Positions 8,837-16,783 of a DNA stretch of 64,000 nucleotides are shown here, piece by piece; positions within the stretch are counted from its first letter, which is position 1, and every line of letters begins with the position of its first letter. The stretch spans positions 3,348,001-3,412,000 of the forward strand of contig NZ_JAGVRK010000001.1 of assembly GCF_018283675.1 (NCBI RefSeq), written 5' to 3'. The notes beneath the pieces are model-generated. The model saw only the letters and a list, made by a program, of their open reading frames with translations, did no database searches and was not told where the DNA came from. The position numbers and the translations under genes were made by a program. This DNA is from Metabacillus flavus (GTDB taxonomy: Bacteria; Bacillota; Bacilli; Bacillales; Bacillaceae).

Positions 8837-9808
8837 TTACTCGATTAAGCTGGATAAATTATAAACTGTGCCCCTTTTTTCGCCTTCTGCTGGAAATCCT
8901 TCTTTTCTCATCAAATAAGCGGCAGCATTTCTTGAATTGAGGTTTAAAAAGCTTCTCATTTCTTTGTTTGAGATTTTTGTATCAAATAATAATGCATAGT
9001 CAGTTAGTGCGTCCAGATGCCCTCTTTTAGTTAGATTACCACAATTTCTACACTTCCAATTTCCATTGATCTTATCAATTGGATAAGACCCGCAATGAGA
9101 ACAGACAACTCCTATTATGATATCTTGAGGAAGAATGCTGTACGAGCCTAGAACATCGACCTCCAATGCAATATGATTTTTCAACAAATTTTTTATTATC
9201 TTCTTTATTTGCTTATCTGTAATAATAGGAATCGTATATTTTTTTTCAAGTTCTTCTATCTTTAAAATAAGCTCTGCGCTTTGAATAATAGGTTTCATTG
9301 TATGGGAATGCGGATTGGACGATTTTATAATAGCGGAGGAATTACTGAAGATCAATAGATTTTCAACGGGGACATTTAGAATTTGATGTTCTTTTAACCA
9401 ATTAGTTAATTGCATTTTGTGCCTGACAATTTGAAAAAGCGGATTAGGAAATACCTCTTCTTTACCATCGATCGTCCGAATAAATTGACGGAAAGAATGA
9501 TCAAAGTATAACGTTCCAGCTATGTTTTTAATTTCCATTATTAGAATAAAGTTTGGTGAGAGGAGAAGAGAATCAATCTGAAAATGATGGGTTTTGTGGG
9601 GGAGACGAAGATCATGAAGAATATGGTACTTTTCGTTTGAGAGGAAGCTTAAGTAATAATCAAGTGACTGTTCTCCTCTATACCCTGCTTTTATCTTGGA
9701 TAAATCTTCTTTTATTAAAGGATATTTCAGATGCGCTTTTGACAGCCTCCTCAAAAGAGCCTCTAATTTAAGTATTTTTATAGGAATTTTTCTCTCTTTT
9801 CTAATCAA
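8837..9808 (-). CDS. NERD-domain protein with C-terminal zinc ribbon (paralogue 1)
   Basis: A 323-residue protein with a nuclease-related domain (NERD). The PD-(D/E)xK-like residues Glu46 (YRGEQ), Asp79 (QIDS) and Glu92-x-Lys94 (MEIKN) are present, so metal-dependent nuclease activity is plausible but unproven. The C-terminal part has a four-cysteine ribbon (CSHCG and CRNCG, about 233-262). It is a close paralogue of the protein at 30960-31940 along its whole length. The start is TTG at 9808, with AAGGAG upstream. A 20-21 bp direct-repeat array begins about 90 bases upstream, and the same arrangement occurs at the paralogue. Confidence 0.85.
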   Translation of the reverse strand: MIRKERKIPIKILKLEALLRRLSKAHLKYPLIKEDLSKIKAGYRGEQSLDYYLSFLSNEKYHILHDLRLPHKTHHFQIDSLLLSPNFILIMEIKNIAGTLYFDHSFRQFIRTIDGKEEVFPNPLFQIVRHKMQLTNWLKEHQILNVPVENLLIFSNSSAIIKSSNPHSHTMKPIIQSAELILKIEELEKKYTIPIITDKQIKKIIKNLLKNHIALEVDVLGSYSILPQDIIIGVVCSHCGSYPIDKINGNWKCRNCGNLTKRGHLDALTDYALLFDTKISNKEMRSFLNLNSRNAAAYLMRKEGFPAEGEKRGTVYNLSSLIE

Positions 9809-9899
9809 AATGCTTTCTCCTTTCTTTTGGGTTTATATATATTCTCCAATTCAGGATCTTTCCCCTTCTTTCATACTAACTTTTATTAGTTAACAGCCC

Positions 9900-9996
9900 T
9901 TATGATGAATTTTTTCGATTTATGATGAATTTCAGGCAGCTTATGATGAATTTTTCTGATTTATGATGAATTTTAAGACGTTTATGATGAAAATTT
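9900..9996. repeat. Direct-repeat array, core TTATGATGAA, period 20-21 bp, upstream of NERD gene 1
   Basis: The core TATGATGA begins at 9901, 9921, 9942, 9962 and 9983, a spacing of 20, 21, 20 and 21 bp (two helical turns). Spacers are AT-rich and variable. Removing the IS element and one copy of its target duplication places a sixth, one-mismatch copy (TATGCTGA, 11377-11384) exactly 20 bp after the fifth. The array lies 90-180 bp upstream of the NERD start codon. Confidence 0.85.
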
Positions 9997-11362
9997 GGTA
10001 AAGTCCATATAATTGTGTAAATAGAAAAAGGGTCATATCACCCTCATGTTACAATGTTTTCGACCAAGAAAAAATGTAATGGAGGATGAATATGACCCAA
10101 ATTAATCTTACCCTAAATGTAGAGGACTTAAAAGACCACCTCATGAATTCCAACTTGGACGCTGTGGTGAAATCATCACTTGTCCTCATTCTCAATCAAA
10201 TGATGGAAACCGAGAGGGATGAGCACCTGAATGCGGATGCTTATGAAAGAACGAGTGCCCGTACAGACTACCGGAATGGCTATTATGACCGAGACTTTCT
10301 CGTCTCCATCGGAAAAATCAACCTGAAAGTCCCTCGTACCCGAAACGGGGAGTTTTCCACATCTGTATTCGAGAAGTATCAGCGTGCGGACCAAGCACTC
10401 GTCTTGTCTATGATAGAAATGGTCGTCAACGGGGTTTCGACCCGCAAAGTGACGAAGATCATGGAACAGCTTTGCGGGGAAAGTGTGTCCAAGTCCCTTG
10501 TCTCCACGATCACCAAAAAACTTGATCCCATCGTGAACGAGTGGGCTAGCCGACCCCTGAATGTCATGTACTACAAGTATGTGTTTGTGGACGCTTTGTA
10601 TATTAAGGTCCGCGAACATCAGCGTGTAGTTTCCAAAGCCGTTTATGTGGCCGTTGGGGTCAACTCCCAGCTCAAACGGGAAGTCATTGGGCTGGCTGTC
10701 AATCATTCCGAATCCAAAGAAGGCTGGACGCAATTCTTTAGCTACCTCAAATCCAGGGGATTTCAATCTCCCAAATTGATGATTTCAGACGCCCACAAGG
10801 GCTTGAAGGCAGCGATTCAGGAATCCTTTGTCGGAACCAGCTGGCAGAGATGCACGTTCCACTTTAAAAAGAACCTCTTTGACCGCATGCCGAAGAAACA
10901 GGCAGAAGAATTAAAACACGCCCTCCTGCGTATTTTTGATGCCACAAAACCAGAGGACGCTAGAGCTTTAAAAGAGGAGTTTATGCAGACCTATGATGGA
11001 GAGCGCGGATATGAAACGGTCTTGTCTCTATTGGACGATGGCTTTGAAGATGCCATCCAATTCATGAATGAGCCACTGGGCTTTCAAAAGAAGCTGCGGA
11101 CCACGAACAATCTGGAACGCCTAAATTCGGAAATCAGGAGAAGAGAGCGTGTCATTCGGATCTTCCCCAACACCCAGTCTGCTTTTCGTCTAATCGGAGC
11201 TGTCTTGATGGACTATGAAAAATCTCTTGATCCTGGAGAAAGAAAATACATGTACGATGAGAAAGAGAACTAAGTTCTCTTCCTTTATAGATCCATACCC
11301 TATCCAATTTATAAGGTTGAAAACATGGTAATGAACTTTTACACAAAATAATGGACTTGACC
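9997..11362 (+). mobile_element. IS256-family insertion sequence, 1366 bp, with 8-bp target duplication
   Basis: The terminal inverted repeats match at 20 of 25 positions (left begins GGTAAAGTCCAT; right end, reversed, begins GGTCAAGTCCAT). They are flanked by the direct repeat GAAAATTT at 9989-9996 and 11363-11370, an 8-bp duplication of the size expected for IS256-type transposition. One intact transposase gene lies inside. The insertion falls within the repeat array of the NERD locus. The intact ends, gene and duplication indicate a recent, probably functional insertion. Confidence 0.93.
10092..11273 (+). CDS. IS256-family (mutator type) transposase
   Basis: A DDE transposase of 393 residues that catalyses cut-and-paste or copy-out movement of the surrounding element. 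Asp167 (FVDALYIK), Asp233 (ISDAHKG) and Glu342 (NLERLNSEIRRR) form the catalytic triad, and the CTFHF motif (about 254-258) is conserved in the family. The length is normal for IS256 transposases and no frame disruption is seen. The ATG at 10092 is preferred because GGAGG ends directly before an earlier in-frame ATG (10086), too close to use it. Confidence 0.95.
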   Translation: MTQINLTLNVEDLKDHLMNSNLDAVVKSSLVLILNQMMETERDEHLNADAYERTSARTDYRNGYYDRDFLVSIGKINLKVPRTRNGEFSTSVFEKYQRADQALVLSMIEMVVNGVSTRKVTKIMEQLCGESVSKSLVSTITKKLDPIVNEWASRPLNVMYYKYVFVDALYIKVREHQRVVSKAVYVAVGVNSQLKREVIGLAVNHSESKEGWTQFFSYLKSRGFQSPKLMISDAHKGLKAAIQESFVGTSWQRCTFHFKKNLFDRMPKKQAEELKHALLRIFDATKPEDARALKEEFMQTYDGERGYETVLSLLDDGFEDAIQFMNEPLGFQKKLRTTNNLERLNSEIRRRERVIRIFPNTQSAFRLIGAVLMDYEKSLDPGERKYMYDEKEN

Positions 11363-11437
11363 GAAAATTTAAGATTTATGCTGAAAGAGGACCACGGACC
11401 GGGAATCTACCCGCTCAGCGGTCCCCCATCCATCCCA

Positions 11438-12202
11438 CTACCTCCGAAACCCGCCTTCCGAGTGCAACACCTGCCCCGTGATCCACGCTGCTTCCTCACT
11501 GACTAAAAAGCGGATGAGCCGCGCGGCGTCTGCAGGCTGGCCGATTCGTCCGAAGGGGAACATGGGCGCGAGGTGCTCTTTTACTTCGCTGTTCATCCAG
11601 CCGCTGTCGGTGGGACCTGGGTTGACGGCATTTACGGTGATGCCCATGGGCGCAAGTTCAGCTGAGATTGATACAGTCAGAGCGTCGATGGCTCCCTTGC
11701 TTGCGGCATAAGGGATTTCCCCCGGCATGGGACCGAGTGATTGGCCGGACGTCATGTTGACGATGCGTCCTCCGCTCGTCTTAGAAAATTGGCGGGCGAA
11801 GGCTCCGCACATGAGGGCCGTTCCTCTGACATTGACGTGATAGTGACGGTCCATGTCAAGGGCAGTCATCTCCAAAATGTCCTTATTCACACTGAATGCG
11901 GCATTATTAATGAGAATATCAGGCTCTGCCCCAAATCTCCTTTTTACTTCACTGAAAATCAGCTCAGGTACCCCCGGATCGGATAGGTCAGCATCCATCA
12001 TTTCTGATCGGACTCCGGTTGAGCGCAGTTCTTCCATTAATAGCCCGGGTTCGTTTACATGATTTTTCTCGTACACAGCCTGATCAAATGGAGACCATGC
12101 CGTAAAGAAAATGTCGTTTCCTGCAGACGCTAGCTCTCTGCAGATAGCGGCTCCAATACCATTTAAACGGGAAGCCCCCGTAATAAGCGCGATTTTGTTC
12201 AT
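11438..12202 (-). CDS. SDR oxidoreductase, FabG-like
   Basis: A 254-residue classical short-chain dehydrogenase. It has the cofactor motif GASRLNGIG (residues 9-17), NNAA, a catalytic Ser in NMTSGQS, a YAASK catalytic pair and the C-terminal ITGQVLHSEGG typical of FabG-like proteins. It is the last gene of a three-gene operon with a FadR-type regulator and a fatty-acid hydroxylase-like protein, which suggests an acyl substrate. Its ATG (12202) begins one base after the TGA of the upstream gene, so translation is probably coupled; an upstream in-frame GTG overlaps the AAAGG ribosome site and was not used. The exact substrate is unknown. Confidence 0.85.
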   Translation of the reverse strand: MNKIALITGASRLNGIGAAICRELASAGNDIFFTAWSPFDQAVYEKNHVNEPGLLMEELRSTGVRSEMMDADLSDPGVPELIFSEVKRRFGAEPDILINNAAFSVNKDILEMTALDMDRHYHVNVRGTALMCGAFARQFSKTSGGRIVNMTSGQSLGPMPGEIPYAASKGAIDALTVSISAELAPMGITVNAVNPGPTDSGWMNSEVKEHLAPMFPFGRIGQPADAARLIRFLVSEEAAWITGQVLHSEGGFRR

Positions 12203-12203
12203 A

Positions 12204-12827
12204 TCACAATCCACCTTTTCCCTCTAAATCTTTCGCAGTTTGACTCATTTCTACCTTTTTTTCATCCTTTAATGTCCCAAACAGAACATCTCCGATTGGA
12301 TTGGAGACGCCATACCAGTAGTTTTCATTTTTAAAATGATGGAGCTGATGGGTTTTTTTCATCCATTTTCCGAATCCGAAAAGCGGTTTGATCGGCCGAT
12401 GGGCGACATAGTGCTTCCACTCATAGGTGAGCAGCATGAGAATCAGCCCCATGCCGAAAGCGGCTGTACTTATTACATTCGCTGTGAAAAGATAAAAAAT
12501 GGCCGCCAAAACAACAAAATTTGGAAGACTGTACCAGACCGGCAGAAATAAAAGCTTTAAGTCATTCGGATATTTGTGATGATCGTAGTGTAAGCGCTTT
12601 AGAAAGTGGAGAAACAAACGATTTTTCGGCGGTTTAAGATGAAAAAGAAAGCGGTGTGTTAAATACTCGCTGAAAATAAAAACGATTAATCCGGCACAAA
12701 AAAAACCTAAGTTCAGCCAGGAAGGATTCATAATTAGAACAGCAGCACCAAGGAAAATAAGTATCAGCCCCATTACTAAAATATCAAAATGAAGGAAAAA
12801 ATCACCGTACAATCCTTTGCTTTTCAT
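12204..12827 (-). CDS. Fatty acid hydroxylase/sterol desaturase family membrane protein
   Basis: A 207-residue integral membrane di-iron oxygenase candidate. It has several hydrophobic helices and the eight-histidine pattern of the family: HRFLFH (58-63), HYDHH (80-84), then HYVAHRP and HQLHH in the second half. These enzymes hydroxylate or desaturate lipid acyl chains at the membrane face. The ATG at 12827 overlaps the stop of the upstream regulator gene (ATGA) and has GAGGAG upstream; the longer frame starting at 12857 lies inside the regulator gene. Control by the FadR-like protein suggests a role in acyl-lipid metabolism, which is inference. Confidence 0.88.
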   Translation of the reverse strand: MKSKGLYGDFFLHFDILVMGLILIFLGAAVLIMNPSWLNLGFFCAGLIVFIFSEYLTHRFLFHLKPPKNRLFLHFLKRLHYDHHKYPNDLKLLFLPVWYSLPNFVVLAAIFYLFTANVISTAAFGMGLILMLLTYEWKHYVAHRPIKPLFGFGKWMKKTHQLHHFKNENYWYGVSNPIGDVLFGTLKDEKKVEMSQTAKDLEGKGGL

Positions 12828-13510
12828 TTTTTCAGCTCCTCGTTTTCGGCCTCCCATAACACCAAGCTATCCTGCATCATCTTCCTTGCTATTGATTCCG
12901 CTTCCCTTGAACTCCCGGCGAGAACAGCCTCCAGCAGAACTTTATAATATTTCCCTGAGGCAATCCGATGGCTTTCCTCCCTGAAATATTGCATCGCCAT
13001 CGCCATATAAAAATCTGTAAAACTATTAATAATAAGCAAATACATCGGATTGGAGGACAATGCGGCCATTCCCCGCTGAAGATCCCAGTCAAATCTCGCA
13101 AAATCATCAGCAGCATGCTTAAGATCATCAGCTCTGATCAAGAGTGCGGCGGCCTCTGTCCGCTTCGTTTCAACTGCATCCCGGATATAGGCTGGAGTGA
13201 GCGAAATCCGGAGCTTCAGCAAATAGCTAATCCATTCACGCGGGATATTCTCATAGGATTTTAGCAGGCTGACAATCGTCATCAGATTCCCTTGCTGCAA
13301 GTAATCATTTACAGTCGGCGGCATTCCTTTTCTCAAGGTAACCCATCCATCCCGCTCCATTCTTTGAATCGCTTCCCTCACAGCCGGTCTGCCAACTCCA
13401 TAGATTGCTGCAAGCTCTCTTTCAGGCTTTAAAGAGGTGTGAGGCAAAAGTTTGTACGCCAGAATGGATTGAACGAGTGCTTTTTCAACAAGATCTGATG
13501 CCCTCTCCAC
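12824..13510 (-). CDS. GntR-family regulator with FadR-type acyl-CoA domain
   Basis: A transcription factor of about 228 residues. The N-terminal winged helix includes LKPERELAAIYGVGR and EAIQRMERDGWVTLRKG, close in pattern to E. coli FadR. The C-terminal helical domain also follows FadR rather than the general FCD domain (the DWDLQRGMAALSSNPMYLLI segment corresponds to the FadR acyl-CoA-binding region), so long-chain acyl-CoA is the likely ligand. This is unusual in Bacilli, whose known FadR is a TetR-type protein. The start may be the GTG at 13510, nine bases after GGAG, or the ATG at 13519, which abuts the ribosome site. Two operator-like sites precede the gene, suggesting autoregulation of the whole operon. 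Confidence 0.85.
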   Translation of the reverse strand: MERASDLVEKALVQSILAYKLLPHTSLKPERELAAIYGVGRPAVREAIQRMERDGWVTLRKGMPPTVNDYLQQGNLMTIVSLLKSYENIPREWISYLLKLRISLTPAYIRDAVETKRTEAAALLIRADDLKHAADDFARFDWDLQRGMAALSSNPMYLLIINSFTDFYMAMAMQYFREESHRIASGKYYKVLLEAVLAGSSREAESIARKMMQDSLVLWEAENEELKK

Positions 13511-13527
13511 ATTCCCCATCTCCTTTT

Positions 13528-13559
13528 TGGTATGACCAAAATATATGCTGGTAAGACCA
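13528..13559 (-). promoter_or_regulatory. Two FadR-like operators (TGGTnnGACCA) in the fadR-like promoter
   Basis: TGGTATGACCA lies at 13528-13538 and TGGTAAGACCA at 13549-13559, with centres 21 bp apart (two helical turns). Both match the E. coli FadR core TGGTCnGACCA in half-site and spacing. The upstream site overlaps the -10 element, which suits repression released by acyl-CoA. Confidence 0.75.
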
Positions 13560-13587
13560 AATTATTCTAAAATTCAGAAATTGTCAA
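13559..13587 (-). promoter_or_regulatory. SigA-type promoter of fadR-like operon
   Basis: A perfect -35 TTGACA (13582-13587, minus strand), a 17-bp spacer and the -10 TAATTT (13559-13564) precede the operators and the start codon. Confidence 0.7.
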
Positions 13588-13642
13588 TAAGCAACAGGTG
13601 CTTTTAGGCTTTATCCCTTCCCGTGTTACGGAAAATCTCCAT

Positions 13643-13672
13643 AAAAAAAGCGAACCCATTGCGGTCCGCCTT
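13643..13672 (-). terminator. Terminator after HesB-like gene
   Basis: On the minus strand GCGGACC pairs with GGTTCGC (one G-U pair) and is followed by seven T residues (plus-strand A-run at about 13643-13649). Confidence 0.75.
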
Positions 13673-13676
13673 CCCC

Positions 13677-13988
13677 TTACTGTTCCACTGTTAATCTCAC
13701 CCGGCTGTTAAAAATCTGATTTTTATTTCGGAGTACAAAATGATTGTTGGAGAAGTCCATCTCCAGTTCATGATCAAAGCCCTCTTCGAAATCCTTGTCG
13801 ACGATAAAATCGTATCCCTCGGCTGAAATTTTCTTTTCGCGGCCTTCCAGATCGCGGTCCTTCATTCCTTTGATTTCATAAACATTGTTTACAATATCGC
13901 AGCTTCCGGGATCAAAAGGGATTGCAAAGACTGTGCCCTCCGGTGCCTCATTCAGCTTCTGTTTTGCATTTTCGGTTAGCTTAATCAG
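13677..13988 (-). CDS. HesB/IscA-like (YneR-type) small protein with CTG start
   Basis: A protein of about 103 residues of the Fe-S cluster biosynthesis (HesB-like) fold, of the single-cysteine type (PGSCDIVNN) that lacks the C-terminal Cys-x-Cys of true IscA proteins. Its role is unclear. The family N-terminus (M)IKLTENAKQKLNEA begins at a CTG codon (13986-13988). AAGGAGG lies eight bases upstream and no ATG, GTG or TTG sits at that place; the open frame continues upstream into the SDR gene, but only with poor starts. ATT, the next codon, is an alternative start. The preceding SDR gene ends 16 bases away, so the two genes form an operon. Confidence 0.75.
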   Translation of the reverse strand: MIKLTENAKQKLNEAPEGTVFAIPFDPGSCDIVNNVYEIKGMKDRDLEGREKKISAEGYDFIVDKDFEEGFDHELEMDFSNNHFVLRNKNQIFNSRVRLTVEQ

Positions 13989-14004
13989 TGTGAATTCCTC
14001 CTTA

Positions 14005-14796
14005 TTATAAAGAACGAATAATGCCTCCCTCGACCCTCTGGGCAGAGCCATTAATGGCAGAAGCCTTATCCGAAGCTAAAAACAAAATGGTACTGGCCAC
14101 TTCTTCAACGGTTGCAAAACGCTGAATCAATGAAGTCGGCTCATTCTCTATAAAATAATCCTTCGTGAACGGCTCGAGATCTTTTCCTTCCGATTCGGCT
14201 GCGCCTTTCATGAAGTTCTCGACACCTTCAGTCCAGGTTGGCCCCGGCAGGACAGAGTTTACCGTTACGTTTGTTCCCTTTGTCAATTCTGCCAATCCTC
14301 TTGAAAGAGAAATGAGAGCTGTTTTGGTTACCGAATAAGGAATCATCTGCGGCAAAGGCTTGACTCCGGCTTCACTTGCAAGGTTAAGAAGGCGCCCGCT
14401 GTTCCGTTTCAGCATATCCGGCAAAAATTTGCGCGAGAGTCTTACGGCACTCATAATATTGGTTTGGAAGTAATCTTCCCATTCTTCATCGGTGACCTCT
14501 TCAAATGACTTCACTTCGAAAAAGGCAAGGTTGTTGACCAATATATCAACTGGTCCGATTTCATTCACTTTTGAAATGAAATCATTGCTTCCCTCAAGCT
14601 TTGAAAGATCTGCTGCAATTCCATACACCGTTCCAAATGCGGATAGCTCGTCCACAACTTTTTGTACTTTTTCTTCTGTTCTTCCATTAACAATGACTTT
14701 GGCGCCTTCCTGAAGAAAGCTTTTTGCTGTTTCTTTACCTATACCCCCTGTTGACCCTGTTACAACAGCTAATTTACCTTTTAAATTTAAATCCAA
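14005..14796 (-). CDS. SDR oxidoreductase
   Basis: A classical short-chain dehydrogenase of about 263 residues. It has TGSTGGIG as the cofactor motif near residue 13, NNLAFFE in place of NNAG, a catalytic Ser in NLASEAG, YSVTK as the Tyr-x3-Lys pair and a PGPTWTEG loop. The C-terminal INGSAQRVEGG is typical of NAD(P)H-dependent oxidoreductases of this group. The start is ambiguous between TTG at 14796 (giving MDLNLKGK, the usual family beginning) and GTG at 14805. It is followed by the HesB-like gene in the same operon. The substrate is unknown. Confidence 0.85.
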   Translation of the reverse strand: MDLNLKGKLAVVTGSTGGIGKETAKSFLQEGAKVIVNGRTEEKVQKVVDELSAFGTVYGIAADLSKLEGSNDFISKVNEIGPVDILVNNLAFFEVKSFEEVTDEEWEDYFQTNIMSAVRLSRKFLPDMLKRNSGRLLNLASEAGVKPLPQMIPYSVTKTALISLSRGLAELTKGTNVTVNSVLPGPTWTEGVENFMKGAAESEGKDLEPFTKDYFIENEPTSLIQRFATVEEVASTILFLASDKASAINGSAQRVEGGIIRSL

Positions 14797-14941
14797 ACCT
14801 TCCACCTGCTTTCAACTTATTTAAATATTCATTAGGTTATCATACCCTTAACTCTCAGTGCCAATGTTTGAGCTTATGGTAAAACCCTTCTATAATGGAA
14901 TTGTCCACCATATAGGCGGAAAAAAAGTTCAGGAGGGAATC

Positions 14942-16747
14942 ATGACAATTATTCGTGTGAAAGAGCCGCAGAAGCAGTGGAACCAAGCATCTTCAGCCCA
15001 TCAGGAACAGCAGGCGATGAAAAGGTATGAGCATCGTTCCAATGAACGTGAAAAACTGGCAAAAAAGCTGGAGACAAAGAATCCTCTTGAAGTCGATACT
15101 CCTGAAAGAGCCGCTTACCGGCAAGCACTTGTCAATCCTCGAGATGGCTTAGCACTTGAACGAATTGTTGGTGAAAACAACCTGTTTCCGATTTCTTATT
15201 TGGAATCCGGAATTCAAGCTTCAAAATCTGTGTGCAGAATTGAAGTGAGAGACCGGATCGGCAGAGTGCTTGGACATGGCACAGGTTTTCTCGTTTCCCC
15301 TTCCCTTCTGCTTACGAATCACCACGTCTTGGTTGACGAAGATGCTGCTATAAACAGTTTGGCTCAATTCAATTATGAATTGGATCTCAATTTAAGAGAA
15401 AAGCAGATTAAAAGTTTTCGGATTACTCCTGAAAGATTGTTTATTACTAACGAAGTAATGGATTTTACCCTTACAGCTGTTGAAGAAATTTCAGCCGATG
15501 GCTCTCCGTTAAGTGATTTCGGCTTTCTCCCCCTGCATGCCCAGTCTGGAAAAGGGCTTGTCGGAGAATATGTTTCAATCATTCAGCACCCGTCCGGAGC
15601 ACCTAAGTCACTGGCTATCCGCGATAATAAGATAACAGATGTTTTCGATGATTACATTCATTATTCTACAGATACACAAGAAGGGTCTTCCGGATCACCC
15701 GTTTTAAACGATGAATGGGTCATAGTGGCTCTTCACCATGCCGGCGTACCCGATCCTGAAAATCCGGAAGAATACACAGCAAATGAAGGAATTCGAATCA
15801 GCAGCATTGTTAAGTTCCTTTCAGAGCACAAAGCATCTCTTAAAGAACACCAAAAGGAGCTTCTAACTGACATCCTTGGAGATAGAAAAGCGGAACAAGC
15901 GAATCCTAAACCGGTGAAAGTAGAAAAATTAAAGCCTTCCCGATATGAAAAAGCCACCGGGTATGACAGTAAATTCCTCGGAAGCAACCATACAGTATCT
16001 TTGCCGAAGCTCTCCAAGGCTCAGGAAGCGGATGCCGCCCCAGTGAAAGCCGGCGGGAACGTGCTTAATTACACTCATTTCTCCATTGTTATGAGTAAAA
16101 AGAGAAGAATTGCTTACTATACGGTTGTCAATATAGATGGAAAACAGCTGAAGGAGATCGAACGGGATAAAGATTCCTGGTATTACGATCCGCGTATTGA
16201 TGAAAAGTATCAAGCAGGTGAGGAATTATACAGCCGTAACGACTTGGATCGAGGTCATCTGGTTAGAAGAAGAGATCCGGTATGGGGATCAGATGCAAAA
16301 AAAGCAAACGATGATACGTTCCACTTTACTAACTGCTCCCCTCAGCATAAAAATTTGAACCAAAAAACGTGGCTTGAGCTTGAAAATTATATTCTGGACA
16401 ATGCCGAAAACCATCAATTTAAAGCCACCATTTTTACTGGACCGGTCTTCAGAGATGATGACCTTGCCTATCGCGATATTCAAATTCCGGCAGAGTTTTG
16501 GAAAGTGGCGGTCATGGTAAAAGAAGACGACACCCTCTCCGCTACCGCCTACCTTCAGTCACAAAAGAATTTAATTGGAGATTTGGAATTTGCATACGGA
16601 GATTACAAAACATATCAGGTTCCTTTATCGAAAATTGAGTCTTTAACAGGACTTCAATTCAAGGATTTGAAAAAGAGCGATCCGATTGAAAAACTTGAAT
16701 CGGATGTCGGACGGGTAATTGAAGGACCGGAAGATATTGAAATCTAA
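14942..16747 (+). CDS. Trypsin-like protease fused to DNA/RNA non-specific (DRGH) endonuclease
   Basis: A 601-residue two-domain protein. The N-terminal trypsin-like domain (about 85-300) has His128 (LTNHHV), Asp174 (VMDFTL) and Ser250 (EGSSGSP). The C-terminal domain (about 370-570) is a beta-beta-alpha metal nuclease of the NucA/Serratia type, with DRGH (436-439; His439 catalytic) and the metal-binding Asn of NLNQKTW (Asn473). No signal peptide or membrane segment is seen, so both activities would be cytosolic, unlike secreted relatives of either domain. The start at 14942 has GGAGGG five bases upstream; an in-frame extension from 14858 has no ribosome site. A protease-controlled suicide nuclease is a possible role, which is inference. 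Confidence 0.88.
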   Translation: MTIIRVKEPQKQWNQASSAHQEQQAMKRYEHRSNEREKLAKKLETKNPLEVDTPERAAYRQALVNPRDGLALERIVGENNLFPISYLESGIQASKSVCRIEVRDRIGRVLGHGTGFLVSPSLLLTNHHVLVDEDAAINSLAQFNYELDLNLREKQIKSFRITPERLFITNEVMDFTLTAVEEISADGSPLSDFGFLPLHAQSGKGLVGEYVSIIQHPSGAPKSLAIRDNKITDVFDDYIHYSTDTQEGSSGSPVLNDEWVIVALHHAGVPDPENPEEYTANEGIRISSIVKFLSEHKASLKEHQKELLTDILGDRKAEQANPKPVKVEKLKPSRYEKATGYDSKFLGSNHTVSLPKLSKAQEADAAPVKAGGNVLNYTHFSIVMSKKRRIAYYTVVNIDGKQLKEIERDKDSWYYDPRIDEKYQAGEELYSRNDLDRGHLVRRRDPVWGSDAKKANDDTFHFTNCSPQHKNLNQKTWLELENYILDNAENHQFKATIFTGPVFRDDDLAYRDIQIPAEFWKVAVMVKEDDTLSATAYLQSQKNLIGDLEFAYGDYKTYQVPLSKIESLTGLQFKDLKKSDPIEKLESDVGRVIEGPEDIEI

Positions 16748-16753
16748 TCAAAA

Positions 16754-16783
16754 AGGCTTGCCGACGCGGCAAGTCTTTTTATT
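16754..16783 (+). terminator. Terminator of protease-nuclease gene
   Basis: The stem CTTGCCG (16757-16763) with CGGCAAG (16767-16773) has a three-base loop and is followed by TCTTTTTATTTTT. It lies before the convergent hxlR stop. Confidence 0.85.

Noticed and set aside
9900-9996. CRISPR array upstream of NERD gene 1
   Set aside because: The core is only about 10 bp with 10-bp AT-rich spacers, there are five copies and no cas genes. The geometry fits a protein-binding array, not CRISPR.
10176-10766. 196-codon frame antisense to the IS256 transposase
   Set aside because: It is a shadow of a transposase with intact catalytic motifs; it has no ribosome site or recognisable product.
11385-11437. 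Terminator of the fadR-operon SDR in the GGACC/GGTCC-containing stretch
   Set aside because: The stem is imperfect with a long loop, and no T-run follows on the minus strand.
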